A DNA stretch of 64,000 nucleotides from Cyclobacteriaceae bacterium. Its GTDB lineage: Bacteria > Bacteroidota > Bacteroidia > Cytophagales > Cyclobacteriaceae. A program made the position numbers and the translations under genes. The notes beneath the pieces are model-generated. The model was not told the origin of the DNA. It did no database searches and saw nothing but the letters and a program-made list of their open reading frames with translations. This document shows positions 1-9,787 of the stretch, one piece after another (the first letter of the stretch is position 1; every line of letters begins with the position of its first letter). The DNA lies in assembly GCA_023151255.1 (NCBI GenBank), contig JAKLJG010000008.1, positions 62,001 to 126,000 on the forward strand, written 5' to 3'.

Positions 1-996
1 GAAGAGAAGACGGAGATTAACGTTGGTCTTGATTTTGGCTTCTTCGGAAACCGCCTAACCGGTGCTATTGAATACTACACCCGTAACATTGATGATCTAT
101 TATTTTCTGTTTCTATTCCTACCGGAGCACCCAACCCGTTTGATCCGAGTCAACCTGCTAACGTAGCGGGTAATGCATGGGCCAATATAGGCCAGATTAA
201 ATCAGCCGGTTTTGAATTTACTGCATCGTATAACGACATTCCCATTGGCCCGATAAAATGGACACCCAGCCTCAACTTTACCATTTACGATAAACCCGTT
301 ATTGAATCATTTAGTGTTGGCGATTTGGGTTTTGGTGAGATTCGCCTTGCAACTCCTGGTTCGCCTGGACAGAACAACAACGAAATTATCCGGAACATTG
401 CCGGCCGGCCCCTTGGCGATATGTATGGACCGATATTCCGTGGAATCGATGAAAATGGCAATTATGTACTTAGCACTACCGACCCTGATGAATTTGTAGT
501 GGTGGGCAATGGTTTACCTGATGGTGAGTTTGGTTTTACCAACACGTTTACGTACAAAAACTGGGATTTAAATTTCCTGTTGCGAGGCGTATTTGGTCAC
601 GATTTGTATAACTCTTATCGCGGGTTCTATGAAAACCGCGATGCGGCCTCCAATACATGGAACAGTGTTGTAACTGATAAAACTCCTTTTGTCACCCAAT
701 CACCTACATTCAGTTCGCTGTTTGTTGAAGATGCAACTTACCTGAGGCTGGATAACGCAACGATAGGTTACAATTTGTCGGCTAAAAATCCTGTCTTTTC
801 CAGAGCCAGAGTGTACTTCAGTGGACAAAATTTGTTTACCATAACTAAATACACGGGTATTGATCCTGAGGTACGTTATTTTGACACCGAAAATGGTAAC
901 ACCTTTACCACCAACCTGGCCCCCGGGCTAGAACGTAGGAATACCTACTTTACAACCCGAACTTTTACATTTGGAGTTACATTGACCTTAAAATAA
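1..996 (+). CDS. SusC/RagA-family TonB-dependent outer-membrane receptor, C-terminal part (5' truncated)
   Basis: Frame 1 is open from the first base, so the gene enters from outside the window; the ORF track begins only at an internal Met. About 331 residues are visible. They alternate aromatic and polar residues as in beta strands and end with the SusC-type terminal strand pattern (RTFTFGVTLTLK). Family knowledge: SusC proteins are 22-strand outer-membrane barrels that import oligosaccharides with a SusD lid, driven by TonB. The susD start lies 7 bases after the stop, which supports the call. The substrate cannot be read from this fragment. The nearby GH65 and GH13 enzymes suggest an alpha-glucoside or alpha-glucan, by inference. 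Confidence 0.93.
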   Translation, partial: EEKTEINVGLDFGFFGNRLTGAIEYYTRNIDDLLFSVSIPTGAPNPFDPSQPANVAGNAWANIGQIKSAGFEFTASYNDIPIGPIKWTPSLNFTIYDKPVIESFSVGDLGFGEIRLATPGSPGQNNNEIIRNIAGRPLGDMYGPIFRGIDENGNYVLSTTDPDEFVVVGNGLPDGEFGFTNTFTYKNWDLNFLLRGVFGHDLYNSYRGFYENRDAASNTWNSVVTDKTPFVTQSPTFSSLFVEDATYLRLDNATIGYNLSAKNPVFSRARVYFSGQNLFTITKYTGIDPEVRYFDTENGNTFTTNLAPGLERRNTYFTTRTFTFGVTLTLK

Positions 997-1003
997 TACA
1001 CCG

Positions 1004-2497
1004 ATGAACAGCAGATTAATTAAAATACTAACAACGGCCATTGTGCTGGTAGTCTTAGGTGCCTGCGAGGCTCCTGATCAGGAGTTGTTTAGTGTTATAC
1101 CAAAGGAAATTCAGGATAATACTACTGATCCTACTGCCTTGAAGGCAATTGCCCAAAGCGCTTATGTGCCCCTAATTGGAACTTGGGGTGGTCACAATTC
1201 CTTGTGGTCTATGCACGAGGTTTCTTCCGATGAAATGGTTATTGCCCAGAAAGGTGCTGATTGGGAAGATGGCGGCCAATGGATTCGGATGCATCGTCAT
1301 GAATTCAATCCAAGTGAACAATCCATCGGTAACGGATGGAATTACTGCTACTCAGCCATAGGCCAATTAAACAACCTGTTGAAGACCTATGGTACAAACC
1401 CGTTGCTTCGCTCAGAGCTGGAGTGTGTTCGCGCCTTGGTTTATCTATGGCTGATTGATGCCTACGGAAATGTTCCTATTGTAACGGAAACATCAACAGA
1501 TCCTACGCCACCTACCAATACGCGGCAGGAAGTTTTTAATTTTATCGAGTCCAGCATCCTTAGTAATCTCGATAACCTGCGCCAGGAGAAGACCTACGCT
1601 TCAATGAACTACTATGTTGCTCAAACAATATTGGCAAAGTTATACCTCAATGCGCAGGTTTATACCGGTACCGCTAAATTTACAGAAGCGGCAGCAGCTG
1701 CCAACGAAGTCATAAACAGTGGGTTGTATTCATTAGAAGCGAACTATTTCGATAATTTCAAGACGAATAACTCGGGGTCTAATGAAAACATTTTTGTTAT
1801 CAACTATGATGAAAATAACGGAGGTGGATTTAATCTCGCTCAAATGACGGGCCACTACCTTACACAGCAAACCTTTAACTTACAGCAGCAACCTTGGAAT
1901 GGTTACGCAACTCTTGAAGACTTTTATAATTCATATGCCGTTAACGACTCCAGAAGAGGAAGTTTTCTGGTGGGCCCGCAGTTTTCATCAACCGGTGTTC
2001 GACTTAAAGATTTAAGTGCAGAACCCGGTGATCCAGACGGTCAGGATTTGACTTTTACACCTGAAATCAATGAATTAGCGCCCAATAGCTTCAGGCAGGC
2101 AGGTGCGCGCGTGGGCAAATGGGAATTCCGACTGGGTGCTGGCCCTAACTTAAGCAACGATTTCCCGATTTTCCGTTATTCTGACGTACTGCTGATGCGT
2201 GCTGAAGCTCTTTGGCGGTTAAATCCGTCAAGCACAGAAGCGCTTAATTTGGTAAACCAGGTGCGGTCTCGTGCCGGAATAAACCCATTGGGTGCTTTAA
2301 CGGCTGATGACCTGTTGGCCGAGCGTGGTCGTGAAATGTTTGCTGAAGGCTACAGGCGCTCCGATCTTATTCGCTTTGGTAAGTTTAACGATGCCTGGTG
2401 GGAAAAGCCTGTTTCTGCAGCATTCCGGAACTTATTCCCAATTCCTCAGGGGCAGTTACTGGTTAACCCCGATCTGGTGCAGAACCCCGGTTATTGA
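1004..2497 (+). CDS. SusD/RagB-family nutrient-binding surface lipoprotein
   Basis: 497 residues, usual length for SusD. The N-terminus is a lipoprotein signal ending in LGAC (lipidated Cys21). The body is alpha-helical with the SusD-like TPR scaffold. The C-terminal part has family hallmarks such as FPIFRYSDVLLMRAEAL, followed by a region describing a field-of-entry motif (REMFAEGYRRSDLIRFGKF). It sits on the outer face of the outer membrane and closes over the partner SusC encoded just upstream with a 7-base gap. A strong hairpin terminator follows the gene, so susCD can be expressed at a different level from the downstream genes. The glycan bound is not determinable from sequence alone. 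Confidence 0.95.
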   Translation: MNSRLIKILTTAIVLVVLGACEAPDQELFSVIPKEIQDNTTDPTALKAIAQSAYVPLIGTWGGHNSLWSMHEVSSDEMVIAQKGADWEDGGQWIRMHRHEFNPSEQSIGNGWNYCYSAIGQLNNLLKTYGTNPLLRSELECVRALVYLWLIDAYGNVPIVTETSTDPTPPTNTRQEVFNFIESSILSNLDNLRQEKTYASMNYYVAQTILAKLYLNAQVYTGTAKFTEAAAAANEVINSGLYSLEANYFDNFKTNNSGSNENIFVINYDENNGGGFNLAQMTGHYLTQQTFNLQQQPWNGYATLEDFYNSYAVNDSRRGSFLVGPQFSSTGVRLKDLSAEPGDPDGQDLTFTPEINELAPNSFRQAGARVGKWEFRLGAGPNLSNDFPIFRYSDVLLMRAEALWRLNPSSTEALNLVNQVRSRAGINPLGALTADDLLAERGREMFAEGYRRSDLIRFGKFNDAWWEKPVSAAFRNLFPIPQGQLLVNPDLVQNPGY

Positions 2498-2521
2498 TTA
2501 CATAGGTTTTCTATTTATATT

Positions 2522-2557
2522 AAGAAAGCGTCAAGTTCTGACGCTTTCTTGTTTTAT
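2522..2557 (+). terminator. Rho-independent terminator after susD
   Basis: A perfect 12-bp inverted repeat (AAGAAAGCGTCA, loop AGTTC, TGACGCTTTCTT) is followed by GTTTTATT. It lies 24 bases after the susD stop and about 30 bases before the next gene. It probably ends or attenuates the susCD transcript. No clear promoter is visible in the 30-odd bases before the next start codon, so read-through may supply the downstream operon. Confidence 0.85.
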
Positions 2558-2586
2558 TGTACAGTGGATAACTAATTGGTGAAACG

Positions 2587-5500
2587 GTGTGGAGGTATTC
2601 TTTTGCCCTTCTGTTTGTTCTACTTGGCTGCTCTCGTAAAAAGCACGAAGTAGGTTTTGTTTTAATGCGGTCTGCCGAAACCGGTATTGATTTTCAGAAC
2701 GAACTTACGTTCACCGAGGATTTCAATTGTTACACATATCGTAATTTTTACAATGGCGCAGGGGTTGCCATTGGTGATATTAATAATGACGGCCTGCCCG
2801 ACATCTACTTTAGTGGTAACCAGGTTAACAACAAGTTGTATTTAAATAAGGGCAATTTTCAGTTTGAAGATATTACTTTAAAAGCAGGTGTTGCCTGCGA
2901 AAATGTCTGGTCAACCGGGGTAAGTATGGCTGATGTAAATGCTGACGGCTGGCTTGATATTTTTGTCTGTAAATCGGGCCCGTCAATGGGTGGCGTCCGC
3001 CATAATGAGTTGTTCATTAATAATGGAGATTTAACCTTTACGGAGCGTTCAGCTGAATGGGGTGTGGCCGATGAAGGCCTTTCAATTCACGCGGTATTTC
3101 TGGATTATGATAAAGATGGTGACCTGGATTTTTATTTACTGAATAATTCCAATCGGGCTGTTGGTATCTTCGATCTGAACATTGGTCAGCGCAGCGTTCG
3201 CGATCCCTTCGGAGGAAATAAACTTTACCGAAATGATGGGACTAAATTTACCGATGTAAGCGAACAGGCAGGTATTTATGGGAGTGCCATCGGGTTCGGC
3301 TTAGGCGTAACCGTTGCCGATGTTAATCAGGATGGTTGGCAGGACATCTTTGTAAGCAATGATTTTTTTGAACGGGATTACCTGTATATAAATAACCAGG
3401 ATGGTACCTTCAGTGAAATGCTTGAGGAATGTATAAGCGAGATCAGCATGGGATCGATGGGTGCGGATATAGCCGACCTGAATAATGACGGGTATCCTGA
3501 AATTTATGTTACTGAAATGCTGCCCGAGCAAATGGAGCGTAGAAAATCAATCGCTTTATTTGAAGATTGGAATAAATATGAAGCGAATCTGAACAACGGA
3601 TATCACAGGCAATTTAGCCGCAATGTGCTTCAATTAAATAATGGGCCCTTGCCGGAACAACCCAACAGGGTAGTATTTAGTGAGATTGGCCGCTTTGCCG
3701 GGGTGGAAGCAACCGATTGGAGTTGGGGTGCGCTTATTTTTGATTACAACAATGATGGCCTGAAAGACATTTTTGTTGCGAACGGTATTCCTCGCGATTT
3801 GACCGATCAGGATTACATTACCTTTGATGCGGCAGCGATGCTTCATCGGTTTAATCCCGCCAAGGATAGCCTCCTGCTTACTAACCTCATCAACCTGATT
3901 CCATCCACACCGGTGCCAAACTATTTGTACCAAAATAAAGGAGAACTCCGATTTGTCAATACTGCCCTTACGTCTGATATCGGAAAGCCCGGCTTTTCTA
4001 ATGGCGCTGCGTATGGCGATCTTGATAATGATGGTGACCTCGATTTGGTTGTAAACAACATTAATGAAGTGGCCTGGGTATTCAGAAATCTGTCCAGAGA
4101 ATCAGCTGTAAACGGATCAAACTTTTTAATCCTGAGCTTATCCGGGTCAACCGGTAATACAAAATCCTTCGGTGCGCGAACTACCATTTATTGTGCCGGT
4201 CTAACCTTACATGCCGAACACTCCCCAGTAAAGGGTTATATGTCATCTGTTGATCAACGCCTTCACTTTGGTCTTGGTGAATATACCAGGGTTGATTCAG
4301 TAGTTGTTTCCTGGCCGAATGGCAGTAAATCAGTTCTTCGGAATGTGCCAGCTAACCAGTTTTTGAATTTGACCGAACCAGGCCCGCCAACACATGTGGC
4401 ACAAAATTTAAATGAAAAGGTGGTACCGCATTTCGGGCAGGCAAGTATTCCTTCAATTAATTTTAAACACGTTGGTAATTCGTTTAATGATTTTAACAGG
4501 CATCCGTTGTTGTTTGAAATGATAAGCAACGATGGACAAAAGATGGTTGTTTTTGATTTTAATCACGACAGACATGACGATATACTCATTGGCGGGTCGG
4601 CCCATTTCCCAACCCATGTGTGGCTTCAACAACCTGATGGTAGTTTTAAAGCGATGTTCCCTTTTGGGGAGGAATCGTTTTTTGAATGCACCGACATAGC
4701 TGTGGATGATTTTAATTCAGATGGGTTAGTGGATGTGTACCTTGCTGCTGGCGGAAGTCAATTTTCAAATCAAGCTCCACAATATCGCGATAAAGTCTAT
4801 CTTAATCAGGGTAACCTGACGTTTAAGGAGGTGCCACGAATAGTGCTTAGCGGTGATAAATTTGAAAGCACCTCATTTGCCTTTTCATTTGATTATGATA
4901 TGGATGGAATTGTTGATCTGATAACAGGTGAACGTCTCAAGCCCTTTAAATACGGTTTACCTGCAGACGCCAGGTTATTAAAAGGTAATGGCGATGGAAC
5001 CTTTAACGATGTTACAGACCAGATTGCTCCTGATTTAAAAAATCGCGGCTTTCTGCGCAGTGGTACATCATTTGATTTTGATAGGGATGGTGATAGCGAC
5101 ATAGTCATGGCAGGAGAGTGGATGGGTTTAACTGTTTTAAGAAATGACAGGGATGTATTCACTGATGTTTCTGTACAACTTGGTTTGAAAACCTCAACGG
5201 GTTTGTGGAACACCCTTACAGTAAATGATGTAAACAATGATGGTTTTCCGGATCTCATTGTTGGTAATCAGGGGCTAAACTCAGCGTATTCAGCTTCCCC
5301 TGAAAAACCGCTTACTATGTATGTACACGATTTTGATGGAAATGGCAGCCTTGAGCAGATTGTTTGCATACGCGATAACGGTAAAGACTACCCGCTAACC
5401 ATGTGGTCAACTTTGGTCAAGCAAATCCCATCGCTTAAAAAACTCTTGCCACGACACCATGAGTACAAGGATAAATCCATTCAGGAGATTTTTGAAAACA

Positions 5501-5910
5501 GGGTATTGAATGCGGCAGTTAAACTGGAAGTTACCGAACTAACCAGCATGGTTTACCTGAATGATAACGGTAAACGCTTCTTACCAATACCTCTTCCCTG
5601 GCAGGCTCAGTTATCAGAAGTTTATGCTATCCATTGTATGGATGTTAATGCTGACGGATTTATTGATTTACTCCTTGCCGGCAACCAGTTTAAAGCGAAA
5701 CCTGAAACAGGCATTTCAGCAGCCAGTTATGGTACACTTTTACTTGGTAGGGGAGATGGAAATTTTACCTACGTTAGCCCTGCCCGCTCGGGTATTTTTG
5801 TAAACGGTGAGGTTCGCGATATTAAACAAATTCAAATTAACCAATTTACTTTTGCTGTTTTTTTGATCAACAATGAGCCATTGAAATTTTTCAAACTAAA
5901 TACACCATGA
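2587..5910 (+). CDS. VCBS/FG-GAP repeat lipoprotein with ASPIC/UnbV domain (paralogue 1)
   Basis: 1,107 residues with a GTG start. No in-frame ATG precedes the lipobox, and an upstream in-frame stop lies at 2569-2571. The signal ends in LLGC (Cys15), so this is a lipoprotein. It contains many FG-GAP/VCBS blades with Ca-binding loops of the type DxNxDGxxD (for example DINNDGLPD), probably forming beta-propellers. An ASPIC/UnbV-like segment lies around residues 515-605, followed by a second set of blades. Such CRTAC1-like proteins are frequent beside susCD in Bacteroidota, but their function is not established; glycan or protein binding at the surface is inferred. It is the first of three paralogues and overlaps the next gene by ATGA. 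Confidence 0.85.
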   Translation: MWRYSFALLFVLLGCSRKKHEVGFVLMRSAETGIDFQNELTFTEDFNCYTYRNFYNGAGVAIGDINNDGLPDIYFSGNQVNNKLYLNKGNFQFEDITLKAGVACENVWSTGVSMADVNADGWLDIFVCKSGPSMGGVRHNELFINNGDLTFTERSAEWGVADEGLSIHAVFLDYDKDGDLDFYLLNNSNRAVGIFDLNIGQRSVRDPFGGNKLYRNDGTKFTDVSEQAGIYGSAIGFGLGVTVADVNQDGWQDIFVSNDFFERDYLYINNQDGTFSEMLEECISEISMGSMGADIADLNNDGYPEIYVTEMLPEQMERRKSIALFEDWNKYEANLNNGYHRQFSRNVLQLNNGPLPEQPNRVVFSEIGRFAGVEATDWSWGALIFDYNNDGLKDIFVANGIPRDLTDQDYITFDAAAMLHRFNPAKDSLLLTNLINLIPSTPVPNYLYQNKGELRFVNTALTSDIGKPGFSNGAAYGDLDNDGDLDLVVNNINEVAWVFRNLSRESAVNGSNFLILSLSGSTGNTKSFGARTTIYCAGLTLHAEHSPVKGYMSSVDQRLHFGLGEYTRVDSVVVSWPNGSKSVLRNVPANQFLNLTEPGPPTHVAQNLNEKVVPHFGQASIPSINFKHVGNSFNDFNRHPLLFEMISNDGQKMVVFDFNHDRHDDILIGGSAHFPTHVWLQQPDGSFKAMFPFGEESFFECTDIAVDDFNSDGLVDVYLAAGGSQFSNQAPQYRDKVYLNQGNLTFKEVPRIVLSGDKFESTSFAFSFDYDMDGIVDLITGERLKPFKYGLPADARLLKGNGDGTFNDVTDQIAPDLKNRGFLRSGTSFDFDRDGDSDIVMAGEWMGLTVLRNDRDVFTDVSVQLGLKTSTGLWNTLTVNDVNNDGFPDLIVGNQGLNSAYSASPEKPLTMYVHDFDGNGSLEQIVCIRDNGKDYPLTMWSTLVKQIPSLKKLLPRHHEYKDKSIQEIFENRVLNAAVKLEVTELTSMVYLNDNGKRFLPIPLPWQAQLSEVYAIHCMDVNADGFIDLLLAGNQFKAKPETGISAASYGTLLLGRGDGNFTYVSPARSGIFVNGEVRDIKQIQINQFTFAVFLINNEPLKFFKLNTP

Positions 5911-6470
5911 AAAATCACCTTGCTTTATATTTAACTGCATTTATCTTGGTAATAACCGTCTATGCCTGCCGGCAATCGGAGTACGAGCGCCTTGTTAGTA
6001 GCGAATTGGCACGGAATGTTCGATATGATTCGCTATTTCTTGGGCTGCGCTTCAATATGAGCAGCAAAGAATTTTATTCCGCTTGCTGGGAAATGAACAA
6101 GCAGGGCTTAATTATGCAGGGCCCCGGTAACCTGAGTGTTCAATATCAGTTGGACTCTTCCCAGATGCGGTCGCTTACCTATATGTGGTTTTATCCCGAT
6201 TTCAAGAACGACTCCATCTATAAAATGCCGGTTGAATTCCAGTACGTGTATTGGTCGCCCGTATTTCAGCCTTTATCAGCCGATTCGCTGTTAGTTGATG
6301 TGAAAAATTTATTTGAAAAGTGGTATGGCGGTTCATTTCTCTACCAGGAGAGTAAAGACGGTTTACAGAAAGTATGGGTAAAAGTTGACGGTAACAGGCG
6401 TATCCGGTTGTATAAAAAAAATATTTCGACAGTTAGCGCTGAATTTCTTGATTTACAAAATGCAAAATGA
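5907..6470 (+). CDS. Small lipoprotein of unknown function between VCBS paralogues
   Basis: 187 residues; I do not recognise the family. The N-terminus is a signal peptide ending in VYAC, so a lipoprotein is likely. The mature part is rich in aromatic and charged residues, has no obvious repeats, and carries no metal motif I can see. Both ends overlap their neighbours by ATGA, so it is translationally coupled to the two large VCBS proteins. This suggests it belongs to the same surface or periplasmic complex. Confidence 0.75.
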   Translation: MKNHLALYLTAFILVITVYACRQSEYERLVSSELARNVRYDSLFLGLRFNMSSKEFYSACWEMNKQGLIMQGPGNLSVQYQLDSSQMRSLTYMWFYPDFKNDSIYKMPVEFQYVYWSPVFQPLSADSLLVDVKNLFEKWYGGSFLYQESKDGLQKVWVKVDGNRRIRLYKKNISTVSAEFLDLQNAK

Positions 6471-9400
6471 AGGTGGATAAGCTTGCTTCTTTACTTATTG
6501 TTTTAATACTGCTATATTCTTCTTGTACCAGACAGAGCGATGATGCGGCTCCACTTTTTAAACTCATAAATGATGCTGAAACCGGAATATCCTTTCGGAA
6601 CGACCTTCCCTTCAACAGTGAATTTAACATTTTTACCTACCGGAATTTTTATAATGGCGGTGGCGTGGCCATTGGCGATATTAATAATGACGGTTTAGCC
6701 GACATTTACTTTACAAGTAATCTCGGGCCAAATGCACTCTATTTAAACAAAGGAAATTTTACTTTTGAAAATATTACTGAAAAGGCAGGGGTGGCCGGTA
6801 AGCAAGCGTGGAGTACCGGTGTGGTTATGGCCGATGTAAATGGCGATGGATGGCTTGATATTTACGTATGTAATTCTGGCGACATTAAAAATGATAACCG
6901 CGAGAATGAATTGTTTATCAATAATGGCGACCTAACTTTTACAGAAAGTGCAGCCGTGTGGGGTTTAAACGACAAGGGTTTTTCAACCCATGCTGCTTTT
7001 TTTGATTACGACAACGATGGAGACCTGGATGTTTACCTGCTCAACAACTCGTTTAAAGCCATCGGCAGCTTCAACCTAATGCAGAATATACGGCATGAAC
7101 GTGACTCGGTAGGGGGCGATAAATTATACCGGAATGACGGTAACCGCTTTACCGATGTTAGCATTGTGGCTGGCATTTACGGCAGTGTTATAGGTTTTGG
7201 TTTAGGTGTAACAGTAGGTGATGTGAATAATGACGGCTGGATGGATATCTTTATTTCCAATGATTTTTTTGAGCGCGATTACCTCTATCTTAATAACCGG
7301 AACGGCACCTTTAGTGAAATTTTAGAACAGGCTATGCCCAGTATCAGTGCTGCTTCAATGGGTGCTGATATGGCCGATATCAATAATGACGGCTGGATGG
7401 ACATTTTTGTAACCGATATGCTCCCCGAGCAATACGAGCGATTAAAGCAGGTAACCATCTTCGAAAACTGGGATAAACTAACTTATAATGTGCGCAATGG
7501 ATACTATTATCAGTTTACCCGCAACATGCTTCACTTGAATAACGGCAATAATACATTCAGCGACATAAGTCGGTTAGGCGGAGTTGAAGCAACAGATTGG
7601 AGTTGGGGGGCATTAATTTTTGATATGGACAATGATGGCCTGAAAGACATTTTCGTTGCAAACGGAATTTATAAGGACATTACCGATCTGGATTATCTGA
7701 ACTTCATCGATAAGCCTGAAACCAAACAGAAAATAATTAACCGGCAACGTGTTGACTATCAGGCGTTGATTGATCCGATTCCGGTAAATCCGGTGCCCAA
7801 CTATGCCTTTAAAAATCTGGGAGGCTATCGCTTTGACAACCACGCTTTGCCATGGGGCCTTGGTGCCCCATCCCATTCTAACGGAGCCGCTTACGGAGAT
7901 TTGGATAACGATGGCGATCTGGATCTGGTAGTAAACAACGTGAACAGCCAAGCCTTCGTTTTTCGTAATACAACCAATGATACCCCTGGTTCACCAAACT
8001 ATATCCGCATTATTCTAAAGGGTAAATCGCCCAATACATGGGCAGTGGGCAGCCGCATTCAAATTTTTGCTGGTGGCAGCCTGTATACTTTTGAACAAAT
8101 GCCAAACCGGGGTTTCGAATCTTCGGTTGATCCGGTAATTGTAGCCGGATTGGGGTCTAATAAATTCATCGATACACTACGCGTGGAATGGCCTGGTGGG
8201 TCTGAAACCGTCTTAACAAATATTCACACAAACCAAACCATTACCCTTAATCATGAAGAAGCTAAAGAAAAATCAACTGAAAAGCCGGACCACAAATTAG
8301 CCTGGTTTACAGAAGCAACGAAGAGCGGCATTTTAGCAGCTGTTCATCATGAAAACGAGTTTATAGACTTTAACCGCGACCGCCTTCTCTACCAAATGTA
8401 CTCAACACTCGGTCCGCGTGTAGCCGTAGGCGATGTTAATAATGACGGACTCGATGACTTTTATCTGGGTGGTGCCAAGGGGTATGCGGGTCAGTTAATG
8501 GTGCAGAAACCGGATGGTAACTTTGCACATCAATTCGTTCCGGCATTTGAGAGCGACAAAAGTTTCGAAGATGTTGACGCGGTGTTTTTCGATCTTAACA
8601 ATGATGACGCCCTTGATTTATTCGTTGTAAGTGGTGGTAATGAGTTCTCTTTTGGTTCTCCGGAACTGGTTAATCGGGTATACCTGAACAATGGCCGGGG
8701 TGAATTCAGTCGTTCTCCTCAACCGGCCCTTAATAATGCAACGGTGGTTTACTCAACTGTAGCTGCCGGAGATTTTAATCAGGACGGTTTTACTGATTTA
8801 TTTGTAGGCACCCGCTTTAAGGCATTTCAATACGGAGTACCTGCTGGCGGGTATATTTATCAGAACGATGGAACGGGCCGACTGGTGAATGTTACACGCC
8901 AGGTGGCGCCAGAATTAGCCGATGTAGGTATGATAACCGATTCGGAGTGGGCAGATTACGACTCCGATGGTGACCTCGATCTTATACTGGTTGGTGAGTG
9001 GATGTCCATTGAGATTTTTCAGAATCAGGAGGGAACATTAATAAGGAAAACAACCAAACTGGGCATAACCAACTTATCCGGTTGGTGGAATGTGCTGGAA
9101 GCTGTTGACCTTGATAAAGACGGTGATGTTGACTTTGTATTGGGCAATCACGGTTACAATTCACGGTTCAGGGCCAGTGTAAAAGAGCCTGTTTTACTTT
9201 ATGTAAATGATTTTGATTCTAACGGGAGCACCGAACATATCTACGCAAAGAAATCAGGCGGAAGGATTTTGCCGTATGCATTAAAGCATGACCTGGTCGC
9301 TCAATTGCCATCATTAAAAAAGAATTACCTGGAGTACAGAAAATTTAATAACCAAACTGTTGAAGAAATTTTTACGAAAGAACAACTTTCATCGGCTGTT

Positions 9401-9787
9401 GTGCATCAGGTCGTACAGCTTGCTTCCGGTGTGCTTGAAAACGTTAATGGGCAGTTTGTATTTCACGAATTGCCCATAGAAGCACAGTTTTCTCCGGTTC
9501 ACGCCATTTTGGTTACCGATGTAAATGATGACGGAATAACCGACCTTGTTCTAGGCGGAAATTTGTACCAGGTCAAACCCGAAGCCGGGCAATACGATGC
9601 CAGCTATGGTTTGGTTCTGTTTGGAAAAGGCAATTTGAAATTCACCCCGCTCTCACCCACGCTTTCAGGTTTTCAGGTCAGGGGTGCCGTGCGCGATATC
9701 AGCCAGATTAAGACACCGGCCGGTATAGTTACCCTGGTGGCCCTGAATAACGATAGCCTTCGGGTTTTTGTACGAAACCGGCAATGA
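6467..9787 (+). CDS. VCBS/FG-GAP repeat lipoprotein with ASPIC/UnbV domain (paralogue 2)
   Basis: 1,106 residues with lipobox YSSC (Cys20) followed by TRQSDD, an acidic stretch that could act as a surface-export signal (inference). The domain order matches paralogue 1: N-terminal FG-GAP blades with loops such as DVNGDGWLD and DYDNDGDLD, an ASPIC-like region near residues 515-600, then further blades. It shares long identical stretches with paralogue 1 (NDFFERDYLY, GVEATDWSWGALIFD), so the pair arose by duplication and is the closest pair of the three. Both ends overlap neighbours by ATGA. Confidence 0.85.
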   Translation: MKVDKLASLLIVLILLYSSCTRQSDDAAPLFKLINDAETGISFRNDLPFNSEFNIFTYRNFYNGGGVAIGDINNDGLADIYFTSNLGPNALYLNKGNFTFENITEKAGVAGKQAWSTGVVMADVNGDGWLDIYVCNSGDIKNDNRENELFINNGDLTFTESAAVWGLNDKGFSTHAAFFDYDNDGDLDVYLLNNSFKAIGSFNLMQNIRHERDSVGGDKLYRNDGNRFTDVSIVAGIYGSVIGFGLGVTVGDVNNDGWMDIFISNDFFERDYLYLNNRNGTFSEILEQAMPSISAASMGADMADINNDGWMDIFVTDMLPEQYERLKQVTIFENWDKLTYNVRNGYYYQFTRNMLHLNNGNNTFSDISRLGGVEATDWSWGALIFDMDNDGLKDIFVANGIYKDITDLDYLNFIDKPETKQKIINRQRVDYQALIDPIPVNPVPNYAFKNLGGYRFDNHALPWGLGAPSHSNGAAYGDLDNDGDLDLVVNNVNSQAFVFRNTTNDTPGSPNYIRIILKGKSPNTWAVGSRIQIFAGGSLYTFEQMPNRGFESSVDPVIVAGLGSNKFIDTLRVEWPGGSETVLTNIHTNQTITLNHEEAKEKSTEKPDHKLAWFTEATKSGILAAVHHENEFIDFNRDRLLYQMYSTLGPRVAVGDVNNDGLDDFYLGGAKGYAGQLMVQKPDGNFAHQFVPAFESDKSFEDVDAVFFDLNNDDALDLFVVSGGNEFSFGSPELVNRVYLNNGRGEFSRSPQPALNNATVVYSTVAAGDFNQDGFTDLFVGTRFKAFQYGVPAGGYIYQNDGTGRLVNVTRQVAPELADVGMITDSEWADYDSDGDLDLILVGEWMSIEIFQNQEGTLIRKTTKLGITNLSGWWNVLEAVDLDKDGDVDFVLGNHGYNSRFRASVKEPVLLYVNDFDSNGSTEHIYAKKSGGRILPYALKHDLVAQLPSLKKNYLEYRKFNNQTVEEIFTKEQLSSAVVHQVVQLASGVLENVNGQFVFHELPIEAQFSPVHAILVTDVNDDGITDLVLGGNLYQVKPEAGQYDASYGLVLFGKGNLKFTPLSPTLSGFQVRGAVRDISQIKTPAGIVTLVALNNDSLRVFVRNRQ

